The notes under the pieces were generated by a model that worked only from the letters and a program-made list of their open reading frames with translations, searched no databases and was not told where the DNA came from. A stretch of DNA of 64,000 nt from Candidatus Thiosymbion ectosymbiont of Catanema sp. Cochon2018 (GTDB lineage: Bacteria > Pseudomonadota > Gammaproteobacteria > Chromatiales > Chromatiaceae), in the NCBI GenBank assembly GCA_011392765.1, contig WYCW01000005.1:1-64000 (forward strand), given 5' to 3'. Positions 34,188-42,669 of the stretch are shown here, piece by piece (position 1 is the first letter of the stretch; every line of letters begins with the position of its first letter). A program made the translations under genes and the position numbers.

Positions 34188-34674
34188 GGTGTCTGTCTTT
34201 TTGAAGGTTTGAAGGGCACCTTGAAAAATAGGTGTTGGCTCTTTATGGATTCCAGACTGATCGCTCCTCCACCCTCGGCATGAAGCCGTAGGATGGGCAG
34301 TGAGCGCCGGGCGCGGGAGCGACCGGCGCGAACCGCATCGTTGGCTTCCGGCTCATTGATGCGGTTCGCGATCGGGGTTGGTGTAGTTCTGCTACGACCT
34401 AACCACGCTCACCGCATCCTACACTCCCGGCAAGACCGCGGTGTAACGAGGAGGTGGTGAAGGCAGCGAGAAACAAGATGACTCCGTGGCCAAGGCAAAG
34501 CAATCTGGAATCCATAAAGAGCCTTTTCAAAGTGCCCTGAATTTGAATCGGGTGGCCGAACTATAAGGCCCGGAGCAACCTGCATCGTGGCGGAAGATCC
34601 ATGGGTGAGGGTATATACTGTCCCCGTTTTCCGCCCGCGCCGTTCGACGGCGTGTGTCAGCCTTAGGAACAACC
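34188..34674. repeat. Repeat-rich leader region upstream of aceE
   Basis: No gene is supported. The word CACCTTGAAAAATAGGTGTT (34217) recurs at 19004. The 34355-34450 stretch is a copy of the GATGCGGTTCGCGATCGGGG repeat, and 34450-34540 is near-identical to 10860-10950. The aceE promoter should be within the last 100 bp. Confidence 0.55.
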
Positions 34675-37338
34675 ATGAGCAACAAGCCCGACATCGATCC
34701 CCAAGAGACCCAGGAATGGCTCGATGCCCTGGAGGCCGTGTTGGAAAATCAGGGTGTCGAGCGCACGCATTTTCTGCTCGAACGCCTCATCGACAAGGCC
34801 CGGCGCTCCGGCGCTCACCTGCCCTACAGCGCCAATACGGCCTATGTGAACACCATCCCGATCCACCAGCAGCCGCGATTTCCGGGCGATCACGCTATGG
34901 AGCAGCGCATCCGCTCCTTCGTGCGCTGGAACGCCATGGCCATGGTGGTACATACCAACCGGATCGCCACGGAGCTGGGGGGACACATCGCTAGCTTCGC
35001 CTCCATCGCCACCCTGTACGACATCGCCTACACCCATTTCCTGCACGCCCGCACCAAGGATCACGGCGGAGACCTGGTCTTCATCCAGGGGCACTCCGCG
35101 CCGGGGATCTATGCCCGCGCCTTTCTCGAGGGGCGTATCACCGAGGAGCAACTCAACAACTTTCGCCAGGAGGTAGACGGCAACGGTTTGTCCTCTTATC
35201 CCCATCCCTGGCTCATGCCGGGTTTTTGGCAGTTCCCGACCGTGTCCATGGGCTTGGGTCCCATCATGGCCATCTACCAGGCCCGGTTCATGCGCTATCT
35301 CCAGGACCGGGGACTGCTCAACACCGAGGGGCGCAAGGTGTGGGCCTTCACGGGTGACGGCGAGATGGACGAGCCCGAGTCTATGGGCGCCATCGCCTTG
35401 GCGGCGCGCGAGCGCCTGGACAACCTGGTGTTCGTGGTCAACTGCAACCTGCAACGCCTGGATGGGCCGGTGCGCGGCAACAGCAACATCATTCAGGAGT
35501 TGGAGGCGGATTTCCGCGGCGCCGGCTGGAATGTGATCAAGGTTATCTGGGGCGGCTACTGGGATCCCCTGCTGGCACGCGACAAGGACGGCCTCTTGCT
35601 CAAGCGCATGCACGAATGCGTGGATGGCGATTATCAGGCCTACAAGGCCAAGGGCGGCGCCTACACCCGCGAGCACTTCTTCGGCAAATACCCGGAGCTG
35701 GCCGCCATGGTCGCCAATATGACGGACGAGGACATCTGGCGCCTGAACCGCGGCGGTCATGATCCCATCAAGGTCTACGCCGCCTATGCGGCTGCCGTCG
35801 CCCACAAGAGACAACCGACGGTAATCCTGGCCAAGACGGTCAAGGGCTACGGCATGGGCATGGCCGGTGAAGGGATGAACATCACCCACTCCCAGAAAAA
35901 GATGGGCGAGGTGGCACTGAAGGAATTCCGCGACCGGTTCAATATCCCCATCTCGGACGATAAGATCGCCGCCGCCCCCTTCTACAAGCCCCCCGCCGAC
36001 AGCCCGGAGATGCACTACCTGCACCAGTGCCGTGAGGCCCTGGGCGGCCCCATGCCGGTCCGCGATTTCCAGGCACCCAAGCTCACGACGCCGGGGCTCG
36101 AGGTCTTCCGGCCCCTCCTGGATGGCAGCGGCGACAAGGAGATGTCCACCACTATGGCCCTGGTGCGGATCATGACCCTGATCGTCCGGGACCGGGAGAT
36201 CGGGAAATACCTGGTGCCCATCATCCCGGACGAAGCGCGCACCTTCGGCATGGAAGGCATGTTTCGCCAGCTCGGTATCTACTCCTCGGTCGGCCAGTTG
36301 TACAAGCCGGTGGACTCGGATCAGCTCCTGTACTACCGCGAGGAAAAGCAGGGCCAGGTGCTGGAGGAAGGCATCACCGAGGCCGGCGCCATGTCGTCCT
36401 GGATCGCCGCCGCCACCGCCTACGCCAACCACGGCCGGAGCATGATCCCCTTCTACATCTTCTACTCCATGTTCGGTTTCCAGCGCATCGGAGATTTGGC
36501 CTGGGCCGCCGGCGACATGCGCGCCCGCGGCTTCCTGATCGGCGGCACCGCGGGGCGCACTACCCTGGCCGGCGAGGGTCTGCAACACCAGGACGGCCAC
36601 AGCCTGGTTGTCGCCTCGACCATCCCCGACTGCGTCGCCTACGACCCCGCCTACGCCTACGAGATGGCGGTCATCATCCAGGACGGCCTGCGCCGCATGT
36701 ACCAGGAGCAGGAGGACCGCTTCTACTACATCACGGCCATGAACGAGACCTACGTGCAGCCGCCCATGCCGGAAGGCGCCCAGGAAGGCATCCTCAAGGG
36801 CATCTACCGAGTACGCGCCGGCGTGGCCGGGGAAAAAATGGAAAAACGGGTCCAGCTCCTCGGCTCCGGCGCCATCCTGCGGGAAGTCCTGGCCGCGGCC
36901 GAACTCCTGGAGCAGGACTTCGGGCTGGCCGCGGATGTGTGGAGCGTCACCAGCTTCAATGAGCTGCGACGCGAGGGCATGGACGCGGAACGCTGGAACA
37001 TGCTCCACCCGGAGCAACCTCCCCGCCGGAGCTATGTGGAACAGCAACTCGGCCCCACCAGCGGCCCGATCATCGCCGCCACCGACTACGTCCAGGCCCT
37101 TGCGGACCAGATCCGCCCCTTCGTGCCCAGGAGGTATCGGGTCCTGGGCACCGACGGCTTCGGCCGCAGCGATACGCGCAAGCAGCTGCGCAAGTTCTTC
37201 GAGGTCGACCGCCACTATGTCGTGCTGGCCGCCCTCAAGGCCCTCGTCGATGACGGATCGTTCCCCGCGGTCCGGGTCACAGAGGCCATCGCAAAATACC
37301 GGATCGATCCGGAAAAACCCAATCCGGCAAGGGCATAG
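34675..37338 (+). CDS. aceE: Pyruvate dehydrogenase E1 component AceE (homodimeric)
   Basis: 887 residues from ATG MSNKPDIDPQETQEWLDALE, the length of the homodimeric gammaproteobacterial E1. The thiamine diphosphate motif is VWAFTGDGEMDEPESMGAI onward to NCNLQRLDGPVRGN, and the family block SAPGIYARAFLEGRI and HQDGHSLVVASTIP are intact. It decarboxylates pyruvate and transfers acetyl to the E2 lipoyl domain. aceF normally follows at once; here it lies 10.1 kb downstream beyond a cassette-like insert on the same strand. A TTG-initiated extension to 34654 is not supported. Confidence 0.97.
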   Translation: MSNKPDIDPQETQEWLDALEAVLENQGVERTHFLLERLIDKARRSGAHLPYSANTAYVNTIPIHQQPRFPGDHAMEQRIRSFVRWNAMAMVVHTNRIATELGGHIASFASIATLYDIAYTHFLHARTKDHGGDLVFIQGHSAPGIYARAFLEGRITEEQLNNFRQEVDGNGLSSYPHPWLMPGFWQFPTVSMGLGPIMAIYQARFMRYLQDRGLLNTEGRKVWAFTGDGEMDEPESMGAIALAARERLDNLVFVVNCNLQRLDGPVRGNSNIIQELEADFRGAGWNVIKVIWGGYWDPLLARDKDGLLLKRMHECVDGDYQAYKAKGGAYTREHFFGKYPELAAMVANMTDEDIWRLNRGGHDPIKVYAAYAAAVAHKRQPTVILAKTVKGYGMGMAGEGMNITHSQKKMGEVALKEFRDRFNIPISDDKIAAAPFYKPPADSPEMHYLHQCREALGGPMPVRDFQAPKLTTPGLEVFRPLLDGSGDKEMSTTMALVRIMTLIVRDREIGKYLVPIIPDEARTFGMEGMFRQLGIYSSVGQLYKPVDSDQLLYYREEKQGQVLEEGITEAGAMSSWIAAATAYANHGRSMIPFYIFYSMFGFQRIGDLAWAAGDMRARGFLIGGTAGRTTLAGEGLQHQDGHSLVVASTIPDCVAYDPAYAYEMAVIIQDGLRRMYQEQEDRFYYITAMNETYVQPPMPEGAQEGILKGIYRVRAGVAGEKMEKRVQLLGSGAILREVLAAAELLEQDFGLAADVWSVTSFNELRREGMDAERWNMLHPEQPPRRSYVEQQLGPTSGPIIAATDYVQALADQIRPFVPRRYRVLGTDGFGRSDTRKQLRKFFEVDRHYVVLAALKALVDDGSFPAVRVTEAIAKYRIDPEKPNPARA

Positions 37339-37391
37339 AAACTTCGCCGCAATGCACGCCGCTCGCCCCCGATGAACGATAGTTGCAATTC

Positions 37392-37865
37392 ATGAACTCC
37401 ACGGTCTATCTCGAAACCAGCATTATCGGTTATCTCGTCTCGCGCCCGAGTCGTGATTTGATCACCGCCGCCAACCAACAACTCACACGTGATTGGTGGG
37501 ACGACCATCGCGAACAATACAATCTGTACGTCTCGGAAACCGTCATCGCCGAGTGCAGCACAGGTGATCCACAAGCCGTGCAGGAGCGCATGGATGCGAT
37601 CGGCGATATTCCCATACTCGATGTCACCGAAGATGCTGAGAACTTGGCCGATGAATTGGTCAAACAGATTCCGCTTCCTGAAAACGCCGAAGTTGATGCT
37701 TTGCACATCGCTATTGCTACCGTCAACGGGATCGACTATCTGCTAACATGGAATTGTGCCCATATCGCTAATGCTGTATTGCAACCACAAATCGAAGTGA
37801 TCTGCCGATCAGCGGGATTTGAACCGCCGACGATTTGTACTCCGCACCAACTAGTGGAGGATTGA
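37392..37865 (+). CDS. PIN-domain toxin (VapC-like)
   Basis: 157 residues from MNSTVYLETSIIGYLVSRPS. PIN acidic positions are in VYLETSI, VSETVIAECSTG and NAEVDALHIAIATVNGIDYLLTWNCAHIANA. It is clearly related to the protein at 3811-4284, with the same C-terminal LLTWNC block. Three bases separate its stop from the small gene at 37869, reproducing the toxin-first module. It is the first gene of the insert downstream of aceE. PIN toxins cleave RNA; the exact target cannot be read from sequence. Confidence 0.82.
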   Translation: MNSTVYLETSIIGYLVSRPSRDLITAANQQLTRDWWDDHREQYNLYVSETVIAECSTGDPQAVQERMDAIGDIPILDVTEDAENLADELVKQIPLPENAEVDALHIAIATVNGIDYLLTWNCAHIANAVLQPQIEVICRSAGFEPPTICTPHQLVED

Positions 37866-37868
37866 TCC

Positions 37869-38057
37869 ATGTGGCGAGATCCAATCGTTGAAGAAATACG
37901 GCAATTGCGTCAGCAATACGCCGCACAATTCAATCATGACCTGAAAGCCATCTGTCAAGACTTGCGTGAAAGACAAAAGAAGGGTGGTCGTAAGGTTGTC
38001 ATGCTGCCGCCAAGACCCGCACGGCAAATCAAAACTGATGGCCAACCAACGGCATAA
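37869..38057 (+). CDS. Small partner of PIN toxin, probable antitoxin
   Basis: 62 residues beginning MWRDPIVEEIRQLRQQYAAQ, helical and charged, then RERQKKGGRKVVMLPPRPAR. It sits immediately after the PIN gene. Its N-terminal pattern (EEIRxxR...A..F/NN) is shared with the 4286-4480 partner, which supports a conserved toxin-first family. The gene ends inside an R''-like GCATAAC, as cassette genes often do. Confidence 0.65.
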   Translation: MWRDPIVEEIRQLRQQYAAQFNHDLKAICQDLRERQKKGGRKVVMLPPRPARQIKTDGQPTA

Positions 38058-38101
38058 CAAGGCGTTGCACCGGAGCACACTCGTCTTTCGGCTTTTCAGG
38101 G
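38052..38101 (+). other. attC-like left half after PIN toxin cassette
   Basis: GCATAACAAGGCGTTGCACC is a close fit to the R''-L'' half of integron attC sites. The matching L'-R' half does not follow; instead there is about 250 bp of repeat (ATGCGGTGAGTG and ACCGCATCG words) until a GTTATGC box at 38358. The site seems to be split or fused to another cassette's end. Confidence 0.5.
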
Positions 38102-38364
38102 ACGTAGGATGCGGTGAGTGAAACGAACCGCATCGATGATGTGGGGAACGCAACGAACCACATTGATGAGCTGGCAGCCGGCGACTGGTAGCTGGTGACT
38201 GGAAGCCCTGTTGAGAAACTAATCGTTGAAAACACACATAGAGAAAAGGATGAAGCCGAAACTGAAAATTGAGACCTTAATTTGATAAAGAAGCAATAGC
38301 TGTGGTATATAAAGCGTTTCGACATATCTAAACACGGCGACTCGCCGTCTACTACCTGTTATGC
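38058..38364. repeat. Intercassette gap with repeat words, no gene
   Basis: Holds GGATGCGGTGAGTG / GAACCGCATCGATG and ACGAACCACATTGATGAG words related to the 46620 and 26160 repeats. It ends in GTTATGC (38358-38364), an R'-like box that touches the next start codon. Confidence 0.45.
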
Positions 38365-39315
38365 ATGAACATACAACAAAATGAGAACACTATGACAACT
38401 GAAGATGACGAAGAATTCTTAGCAGATTTTGAAGATATTAAAAAAGTCTTAGAAGAAGAAGGGAAACCATTAGAAAATGATGGAAAACTCTTATATTGCT
38501 CATTTTGCGGTAAAAGTCAACATGAGGTCCGAAATTTAATCTCCGGTCCATCAGTATTCATTTGTGACGAGTGTGTGGGATTCACCGTTGATATAATAGA
38601 GGAAGAAGGAGGTGATTTACGAATAAGAAGAACAATTGAGTTCAAACCAGAGCAAACTCAAGCTGGGCTTTCGATTCTTAGTTATTTTTCAAAAGTTGTT
38701 AAACAAAAATACCCAAAATCTGAAGTGAAGGTAAAAATAGCGCAAGATAATGATTTGGTATCTATGGAAATAAGAACTACAGAAGGAGAAATCGAAAAAG
38801 TTCAGCATACACTGGATCAGTACGGCCAGGTTGTACTCGGGCGAATTACTCCTGAGTCATTTCTCTCTGATCCGCTACATGTAATGGAACTAAAAAATAA
38901 ATTAGAGCTATCTGCTATGGAACTGCGAATGACAAAAGAGTTGTATGAGAATACAAAATCCCTTCAACACGACAGAATTAAATCGTTGGAAGATCAAGTA
39001 TCGCAATTGCATGCTTTAGTGGGTAGCGGAGTTTCGCAATCTTCGGAATTACACTCTTTGTCAAGGGCGCTTATAAGAATAAGCTCTAAAGATTCAGAAA
39101 TTGAAAAGGCGGTTAGTGTATTAATAGAAAGAATCTCGCGTGGCACGTATTCAGAGGAAGATAAACTCGCTAATAATGCAATTTCTACGATTGCAAATAG
39201 ATATCCCAGGCTGCTGGAGCATATACGAGATATTATCAAAGGAACAATTGGTGGTGCTGGAGGAAATATTGCCGGTAGCTGGTTAATGGCTTTTATTAAT
39301 GCACTACCGAAATAA
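38365..39315 (+). CDS. ClpX-type zinc-finger protein of unknown function
   Basis: 316 residues, AT-rich. Residues 41-80 are a ClpX-like C4 zinc finger (Cys45, Cys48, Cys67, Cys70; [19 protein letters not shown]). Residues about 85-165 form an alpha/beta domain ([20 protein letters not shown]) followed by [19 protein letters not shown] coiled coil spans about 172-216 ([20 protein letters not shown]). The C-terminal helices end in [19 protein letters not shown], a Gly/Ala-rich amphipathic or membrane-seeking stretch. No AAA+ domain is present, so it is not ClpX. The zinc finger could recruit a partner and the tail could act on membranes; both are inference. It is bounded by R'-like (38358) and attC-like (39317) sites. 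A start at MTTEDDEEF (38392) is also possible. Confidence 0.75.
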   Translation: MNIQQNENTMTTEDDEEFLADFEDIKKVLEEEGKPLENDGKLLYCSFCGKSQHEVRNLISGPSVFICDECVGFTVDIIEEEGGDLRIRRTIEFKPEQTQAGLSILSYFSKVVKQKYPKSEVKVKIAQDNDLVSMEIRTTEGEIEKVQHTLDQYGQVVLGRITPESFLSDPLHVMELKNKLELSAMELRMTKELYENTKSLQHDRIKSLEDQVSQLHALVGSGVSQSSELHSLSRALIRISSKDSEIEKAVSVLIERISRGTYSEEDKLANNAISTIANRYPRLLEHIRDIIKGTIGGAGGNIAGSWLMAFINALPK

Positions 39316-39316
39316 T

Positions 39317-39397
39317 GCATAACAATACCATAAACTCGGACCGCATAAAGCTACGCTGCGCTTCGCTTTATGTGTCCGGTTATAGCTGGTGTTATGC
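39317..39397 (+). other. attC-like recombination site
   Basis: Starts GCATAAC (R'') and ends GTTATGC (R'), exact complements. Between them CCATAAACTCGGACCGCATA pairs imperfectly with TATGTGTCCGGTTATAGCTG around a GC-rich tip (AAGCTACGCTGCGCTTCGCTT). This is the full imperfect-palindrome layout of an integron attC and lies 2 bp after the stop of the zinc-finger gene. Confidence 0.75.
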
Positions 39398-39414
39398 CTT
39401 GAAAGAAAGTTCAC

Positions 39415-40011
39415 ATGTCTGATCGCGAAAAGAAATTAGAATCAGTATTTTGCAGTGATAATGATTGGCAGGCTAATGCTTGCTTAAACTGGTCACATAA
39501 TCCTCTTGAGCTTTATGCTATTGGTTACAAAAAGGCGGGTGATAGGCTAGTTGAGTTCGTTCTAACGAATGCGAGGGATCAAGATGTTCTTATTTATCCT
39601 ATTGTATTTCTTTACCGTCAATATGTTGAATTGAGGTTAAAAGAAATAATTAGGGAAGGCCGAATCCTTCTCGAAGAGGGACATGATTTTCCTAAACATC
39701 ATAAAATATGGGATTTGTGGTGCATAACCAAAAAAATAGCAATCAAAGCTTTTGAGAATGAAAATGAACCATCTGCATTAGATTATACAGAGCATGTAAT
39801 CAAAGAGTTCTCCCAAATTGATCCCGATTCTTTCGCCTTTCGATACCCTATAACAAAACAAGGTGATAGAACCCTTGGAGGAGTAACGCACATAAATATT
39901 CGTCGCATGGCAGAGCACATAGAGAAATTGTCAAGGGATCTTGAGGGTATTAGTACGGGCATTTCTGTCTACAGAGATTGGCAGCAAGAGATGTGGTCGT
40001 CATGCTATTGA
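39415..40011 (+). CDS. HEPN-like cassette protein of unknown function
   Basis: 198 residues, AT-rich and soluble. An amphipathic helical pair with VLIYPIVFLYRQYVELRLKE and EEGHDFPKHHKIWDLWCI recalls HEPN-type helical domains, but the RxxxxH ribonuclease motif is not clear. The C-terminal part holds DPDSFAFRYPITKQGD and THINIRRMAEHIEKLSRDLE. It lies between two attC-like sites (R' at 39391, R'' at 40019) and so fits one complete cassette. Function unknown; a toxin or defence role is only a guess from the company it keeps. Confidence 0.65.
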   Translation: MSDREKKLESVFCSDNDWQANACLNWSHNPLELYAIGYKKAGDRLVEFVLTNARDQDVLIYPIVFLYRQYVELRLKEIIREGRILLEEGHDFPKHHKIWDLWCITKKIAIKAFENENEPSALDYTEHVIKEFSQIDPDSFAFRYPITKQGDRTLGGVTHINIRRMAEHIEKLSRDLEGISTGISVYRDWQQEMWSSCY

Positions 40012-40018
40012 ATGCATG

Positions 40019-40068
40019 GCATAACAATGCCATAAACGCGGACCGCTAAAAGCGCTGCCGCGCTTTTC
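40019..40068 (+). other. Truncated attC-like site
   Basis: GCATAACAATGCCATAAACG and GGACCGCTAAAAGC match the left arm of the 39317 site and the tip has begun to fold back (GCCGCGCTTTT). It then meets the inserted CTCGTTCCCACGCG unit, so the right arm is lost. Confidence 0.6.
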
Positions 40069-40650
40069 TTCTCGTTCCCACGCGCCGAGACTGTGAAAGT
40101 ATTGCTGAATTTTCAGAGGATCAGGGACAGAATGACACAATTTACCCGGATTAAGCGTCATAGCTTTGCCCTGGCCCCACATGGCGCGGAATTTTGCGTG
40201 GAATACGTCAATCTCATCCCACCATCTCCGGGAAAACCGAATACTTTCACAGTCTCGCCGCGTGGGAACGCCGAAGCTCCGCGCCGCGGAGTGTTTCAGA
40301 GGCTCCATGAGCTATAGCCGCTACCGTATTGCCGCCGCATTTCATGACATTCACCGTGTTGGAATGGCTACCGATGTTCACGCGCCCCGATACGGTGCCA
40401 ATGTTGCTGGAAGCTATTACCTACCGACAGCAAAATAGGATTCATAACGAAGCGAAGCGGGAAGAGAAAAAGGAGACAACCCGGTCACACGCGGGAAGCG
40501 GATCAACCAGCGCATAGGCATTAATCCCGTGCGCAGAAATATCCGGGTCTGGAGGGTATGGTAGCCGTGGAGACGGAATCGTGGACACCGGCTTGAATCT
40601 CTCCGCAGCGCGGAGTTTCCACGTTTCCACGCAGCGCGTGGGAACGAGAA
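40069..40650. repeat. 580-bp unit with GTTCCCACGC inverted ends
   Basis: Ends CTCGTTCCCACGCG and CGCGTGGGAACGAG are exact inverted repeats, with two further copies of the word inside (about 40259 and 40630). Another copy occurs at 41626-41643. No open frame with recognisable content. It splits a cassette site. Confidence 0.55.
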
Positions 40651-40651
40651 A

Positions 40652-40757
40652 ATCTAACAATTGCATTCAGCCAACCCATTTCCGCGGCGTTTCATTTGTG
40701 GCTAGATGCCACAAGCCTCACGCCGCTACAATGGTTGGCTGATGCTAGGCGTTAGCC
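40652..40757 (+). other. attC-like recombination site
   Basis: ATCTAAC (R'') then ATTCAGCCAACC, partnered by ATGGTTGGCTGAT and GTTAGCC (R'). Inner stem CCGCGGCGT pairs with CGCCGC. The site is immediately upstream of the three-gene PemK/MazF module and has a different arm sequence from the 39317 site. Confidence 0.6.
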
Positions 40758-40792
40758 GTCAGAATAATCTTATCAATCTACTTTAGGTAGCC

Positions 40793-40903
40793 ATGGGTAA
40801 CAATACACCACCAATCTGGTTGATACTGCCAAATCAGCAACTGTTTGATCTGGCATATAATGTCATAAATGAACATCGTCTCACACGAGAAAGAAGCGTA
40901 TGA
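40793..40903 (+). CDS. 36-residue leader ORF of the MazF-type module
   Basis: Reads MGNNTPPIWLILPNQQLFDL ... RLTRERSV and overlaps the antitoxin start by ATGA. The 4-nt overlap, the cassette position just after attC and a purine-rich stretch (TTTAGGTAG) before the ATG suggest it is translated. It could be a coupling leader or the remnant of a longer first gene. Confidence 0.4.
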   Translation: MGNNTPPIWLILPNQQLFDLAYNVINEHRLTRERSV

Positions 40904-41130
40904 TCAACACTGTTGTTTTTGATAGCCACTTATTGCCAGACGGGCACCTGACATGTCCACAGGAATTCGTTCATAAGAGAAATATTCAGTTCAAAGTGCT
41001 TGTCATTTTTGAGGAACCAGAATGTGAAGCCACCGATCAAGATCTGGAGCATGCTGCCGTTCAGGATACGTCAGAGGATATGCTCTCACAGGAGGAACTT
41101 CACTATTATCTGAGCTTAGAAGACATATGA
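40900..41130 (+). CDS. Antitoxin of a MazF/PemK-type pair
   Basis: 76 residues, acidic (EEPECEATDQDLEHAAVQD), with an N-terminal strand-rich part (INTVVFDSHLLPDGHLTCPQ) that could be a swapped-hairpin AbrB/MazE-like or other DNA-binding fold. Its stop overlaps the toxin start by 4 nt (ATGA), the classic antitoxin-toxin arrangement. Antitoxins of this kind bind the toxin with their acidic tail and repress the operon. The family is not recognised with certainty. Confidence 0.65.
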   Translation: MINTVVFDSHLLPDGHLTCPQEFVHKRNIQFKVLVIFEEPECEATDQDLEHAAVQDTSEDMLSQEELHYYLSLEDI

Positions 41131-41537
41131 AACCATTCCAACGTGGACAGCTTTGGCTAGTCAATTTTGATCCAAGTGTGGGACATGAGTATCAAAAAAT
41201 TCGTCCAGCCCTTGTCATACAACAGAACCAGTATATTCCGCTGAGTCATCTGTTAACCGTCATTCCGTTGTCATCGCAGACCGCCAAATCCGCTGCGCTT
41301 GATCTCCTCATTCCCAAAGATCCTGAAAACCGCTTAATGAAAGACTCTTTACTCAAAACCTATCAGATTAGTTCCTTTGATAAATCTCGTTTCATCAAAT
41401 ATATTGGGCATCTGAATTCCATGCTGATGATCCAGGTTGACACACAGATTCAACACTTCTTGTTTAGAAGCTCCTCAAACACATTATCAAAGGACAAGAA
41501 AACCCCTCAAGAAAAGAAGAAGGAAGGAGGTACATAA
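41127..41537 (+). CDS. PemK/MazF-family endoribonuclease toxin
   Basis: 136 residues. MKPFQRGQLWLVNFDPSVGH followed by KIRPALVIQQN is the canonical N-terminal PemK/MazF signature (GxxWxVxxxP and RPxLVIQ). LLTVIPLSSQ and LLKTYQISSFDKSRFIKYIG give the later strands. MazF toxins cut mRNA at short sequences during stress. The C-terminal 20 residues are Lys/Glu-rich and extend past the usual fold. It is coupled to the antitoxin gene by ATGA overlap. Confidence 0.85.
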   Translation: MKPFQRGQLWLVNFDPSVGHEYQKIRPALVIQQNQYIPLSHLLTVIPLSSQTAKSAALDLLIPKDPENRLMKDSLLKTYQISSFDKSRFIKYIGHLNSMLMIQVDTQIQHFLFRSSSNTLSKDKKTPQEKKKEGGT

Positions 41538-41594
41538 GAGCGTGTAGGGATGTCGCATCGCATGAGAGAAATATAGCATGCGAACGAGGAATAT

Positions 41595-41643
41595 CTCCGC
41601 TAACAATCGCGCTGCGCACAGACTCAAACCCGCGTGGGAACGA
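41595..41643 (+). other. Possible attC fragment cut by repeat unit
   Basis: GCTAACAATCGCGCTGCGCA resembles an R''-L'' half after the MazF-type cassette. It is followed within 20 bp by the word CGCGTGGGAACGAG, the same word that interrupts the 40019 site, so the rest is missing. Confidence 0.35.
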
Positions 41644-41687
41644 GAAAAGAGTTATCTATTTAAGGGAACCTTGAAAAATCCGGAGCA

Positions 41688-41725
41688 CCCTTGATATAGT
41701 ACTGATATATGATATCATTCTTAAT
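41688..41725 (+). promoter_or_regulatory. Promoter/operator region of hicAB
   Basis: CTTGATATAGTACTGATATATGATATCATT directly precedes the hicA start region and holds overlapping inverted words (GATATCAT/ATGATATC) around a TATGAT -10-like hexamer. HicB-type antitoxins repress from such palindromes. Assignment from position and symmetry only; quoted as two parts: TTGATATAGTACTG and TATATGATATCATT. Confidence 0.45.
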
Positions 41726-41980
41726 ATGAATGGCAAGCAACGACAGACGCTCTCAAAAATATTCGAAAAGCCGCAACGTTCTGACATTTCGTGGAGTGAT
41801 GTCGAAAGCCTGTTTGTAGCCCTCGGCGCTGAAATTTCCGAAGGACGAGGGTCTCGGGTAAGGGTAGCCCTTAATAATACTCGTGCTGTTTTTCACAGAC
41901 CTCATCCGCAGCAGGTAGCCAATAAGGCATCCGTCAAATCCGTAGCGAGATTCTTGACCGAATCGGGGGTGACACTATGA
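41726..41980 (+). CDS. hicA: HicA-family mRNA interferase toxin
   Basis: 84 residues. The double-stranded RNA-binding-like HicA fold is seen as RSDISWSDVESLFVALGAEI, then EGRGSRVRVALNN and the catalytic-His block AVFHRPHPQQVANKASVKSV. HicA toxins cleave mRNA and tmRNA. Its stop overlaps the hicB start by 4 nt (ATGA). The order toxin-antitoxin is usual for hicAB. Confidence 0.88.
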   Translation: MNGKQRQTLSKIFEKPQRSDISWSDVESLFVALGAEISEGRGSRVRVALNNTRAVFHRPHPQQVANKASVKSVARFLTESGVTL

Positions 41981-42324
41981 TGGAATACAAAGGATACTTT
42001 GCCCGAGTCGAATTCGACGATGCCGATATCTTTCATGGCGAAGTCATCAACTTGAGAGACGTTATCACCTTCGAAGGCGAGACAGTGAATGAACTCAAGA
42101 AAGCCTTCAAGGACTCGGTCGACGATTATCTTGCCTTTTGTGCCGAGCGGAACGAAGATCCCGAAAAGCCGTATTCCGGTAAATTCGTGGTACGTGTAGA
42201 GCCTGAGCTACATAAAAACATGACCATAGCAGCCCGAAAAATGGGAAAGAGCCTGAACATATGGGTAAAGGATGCCTTATCAAAGGCATTGGAAAATTCT
42301 ACCCTATCCGGCATTACTTCCTGA
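41977..42324 (+). CDS. hicB: HicB-family antitoxin
   Basis: 115 residues. An N-terminal partially degraded RNase H-like fold (YFARVEFDDADIFHGEVINL, TFEGETVNELKKAFKDSVDDY) and a C-terminal ribbon-helix-helix (KFVVRVEPELHKNMTIAARK, SLNIWVKDALSKAL). This two-part structure is typical of HicB, which sequesters HicA and represses the operon. Follows hicA with ATGA overlap. Confidence 0.9.
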   Translation: MMEYKGYFARVEFDDADIFHGEVINLRDVITFEGETVNELKKAFKDSVDDYLAFCAERNEDPEKPYSGKFVVRVEPELHKNMTIAARKMGKSLNIWVKDALSKALENSTLSGITS

Positions 42325-42375
42325 GATAACACTTCGCATTGACAATGATTCGGCTGTGAAATAAGGTAAAGCATT

Positions 42376-42669
42376 ATGTTTGACGAAGAATACCTTGATT
42401 CACTACCGGATGAACCAACTCTGGCATTATCAGAAGTGGTGAATACGGCAGTTAGTAAACTACATATTGGATCGTCGCGCCAAAGGTATGAATTTTGCAT
42501 CGAGGCTTTAGCAATTGTAAGAGCGTTGGCGACCAATGTTGATGGGTTATCGCTTAATATCCCTTCACTAACAGGGTCTTACGCTGATATCACTTATACG
42601 GTTTTAAATTTCTTTACGGGAGTAGTGGAACAATTGGCGGAGCCTTTGGCACAATTAAAGTTTGCGCAC
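42376..42669 (+). pseudogene. Unknown gene truncated by duplicated MTase segment
   Basis: Reads MFDEEYLDSLPDEPTLALSE, EVVNTAVSKLHIGSSRQRYE and on to EQLAEPLAQLKF. From 42670 the sequence becomes the duplicated MazF-methyltransferase segment (shared with 44706 onward), and the frame then runs out in unrelated codons. The genuine part is about 98 residues, alpha-helical and acidic. I do not recognise the family. The breakpoint is sharp because the same GAGTCCCTCA word starts the other copy. Confidence 0.55.

Larger units (their letters stand above)
40012..40792. repeat. Disrupted attC region with 580-bp inserted repeat unit
   Basis: No gene is supported. It starts with an attC left half at 40019, is interrupted by a unit bounded by inverted CTCGTTCCCACGCG (40071) and CGCGTGGGAACGAG (40635-40648), and ends with a complete attC-like site (40652-40757). 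The unit carries further internal GCGTGGGAACG and CTCCGCGCCGCGGAG palindromes. Confidence 0.55.

Noticed and set aside
34663-37215. An 850-codon open frame on the strand opposite aceE
   Set aside because: It is the antisense shadow of a GC-rich gene; the aceE protein is a complete family match and the antisense protein has no recognisable domain.
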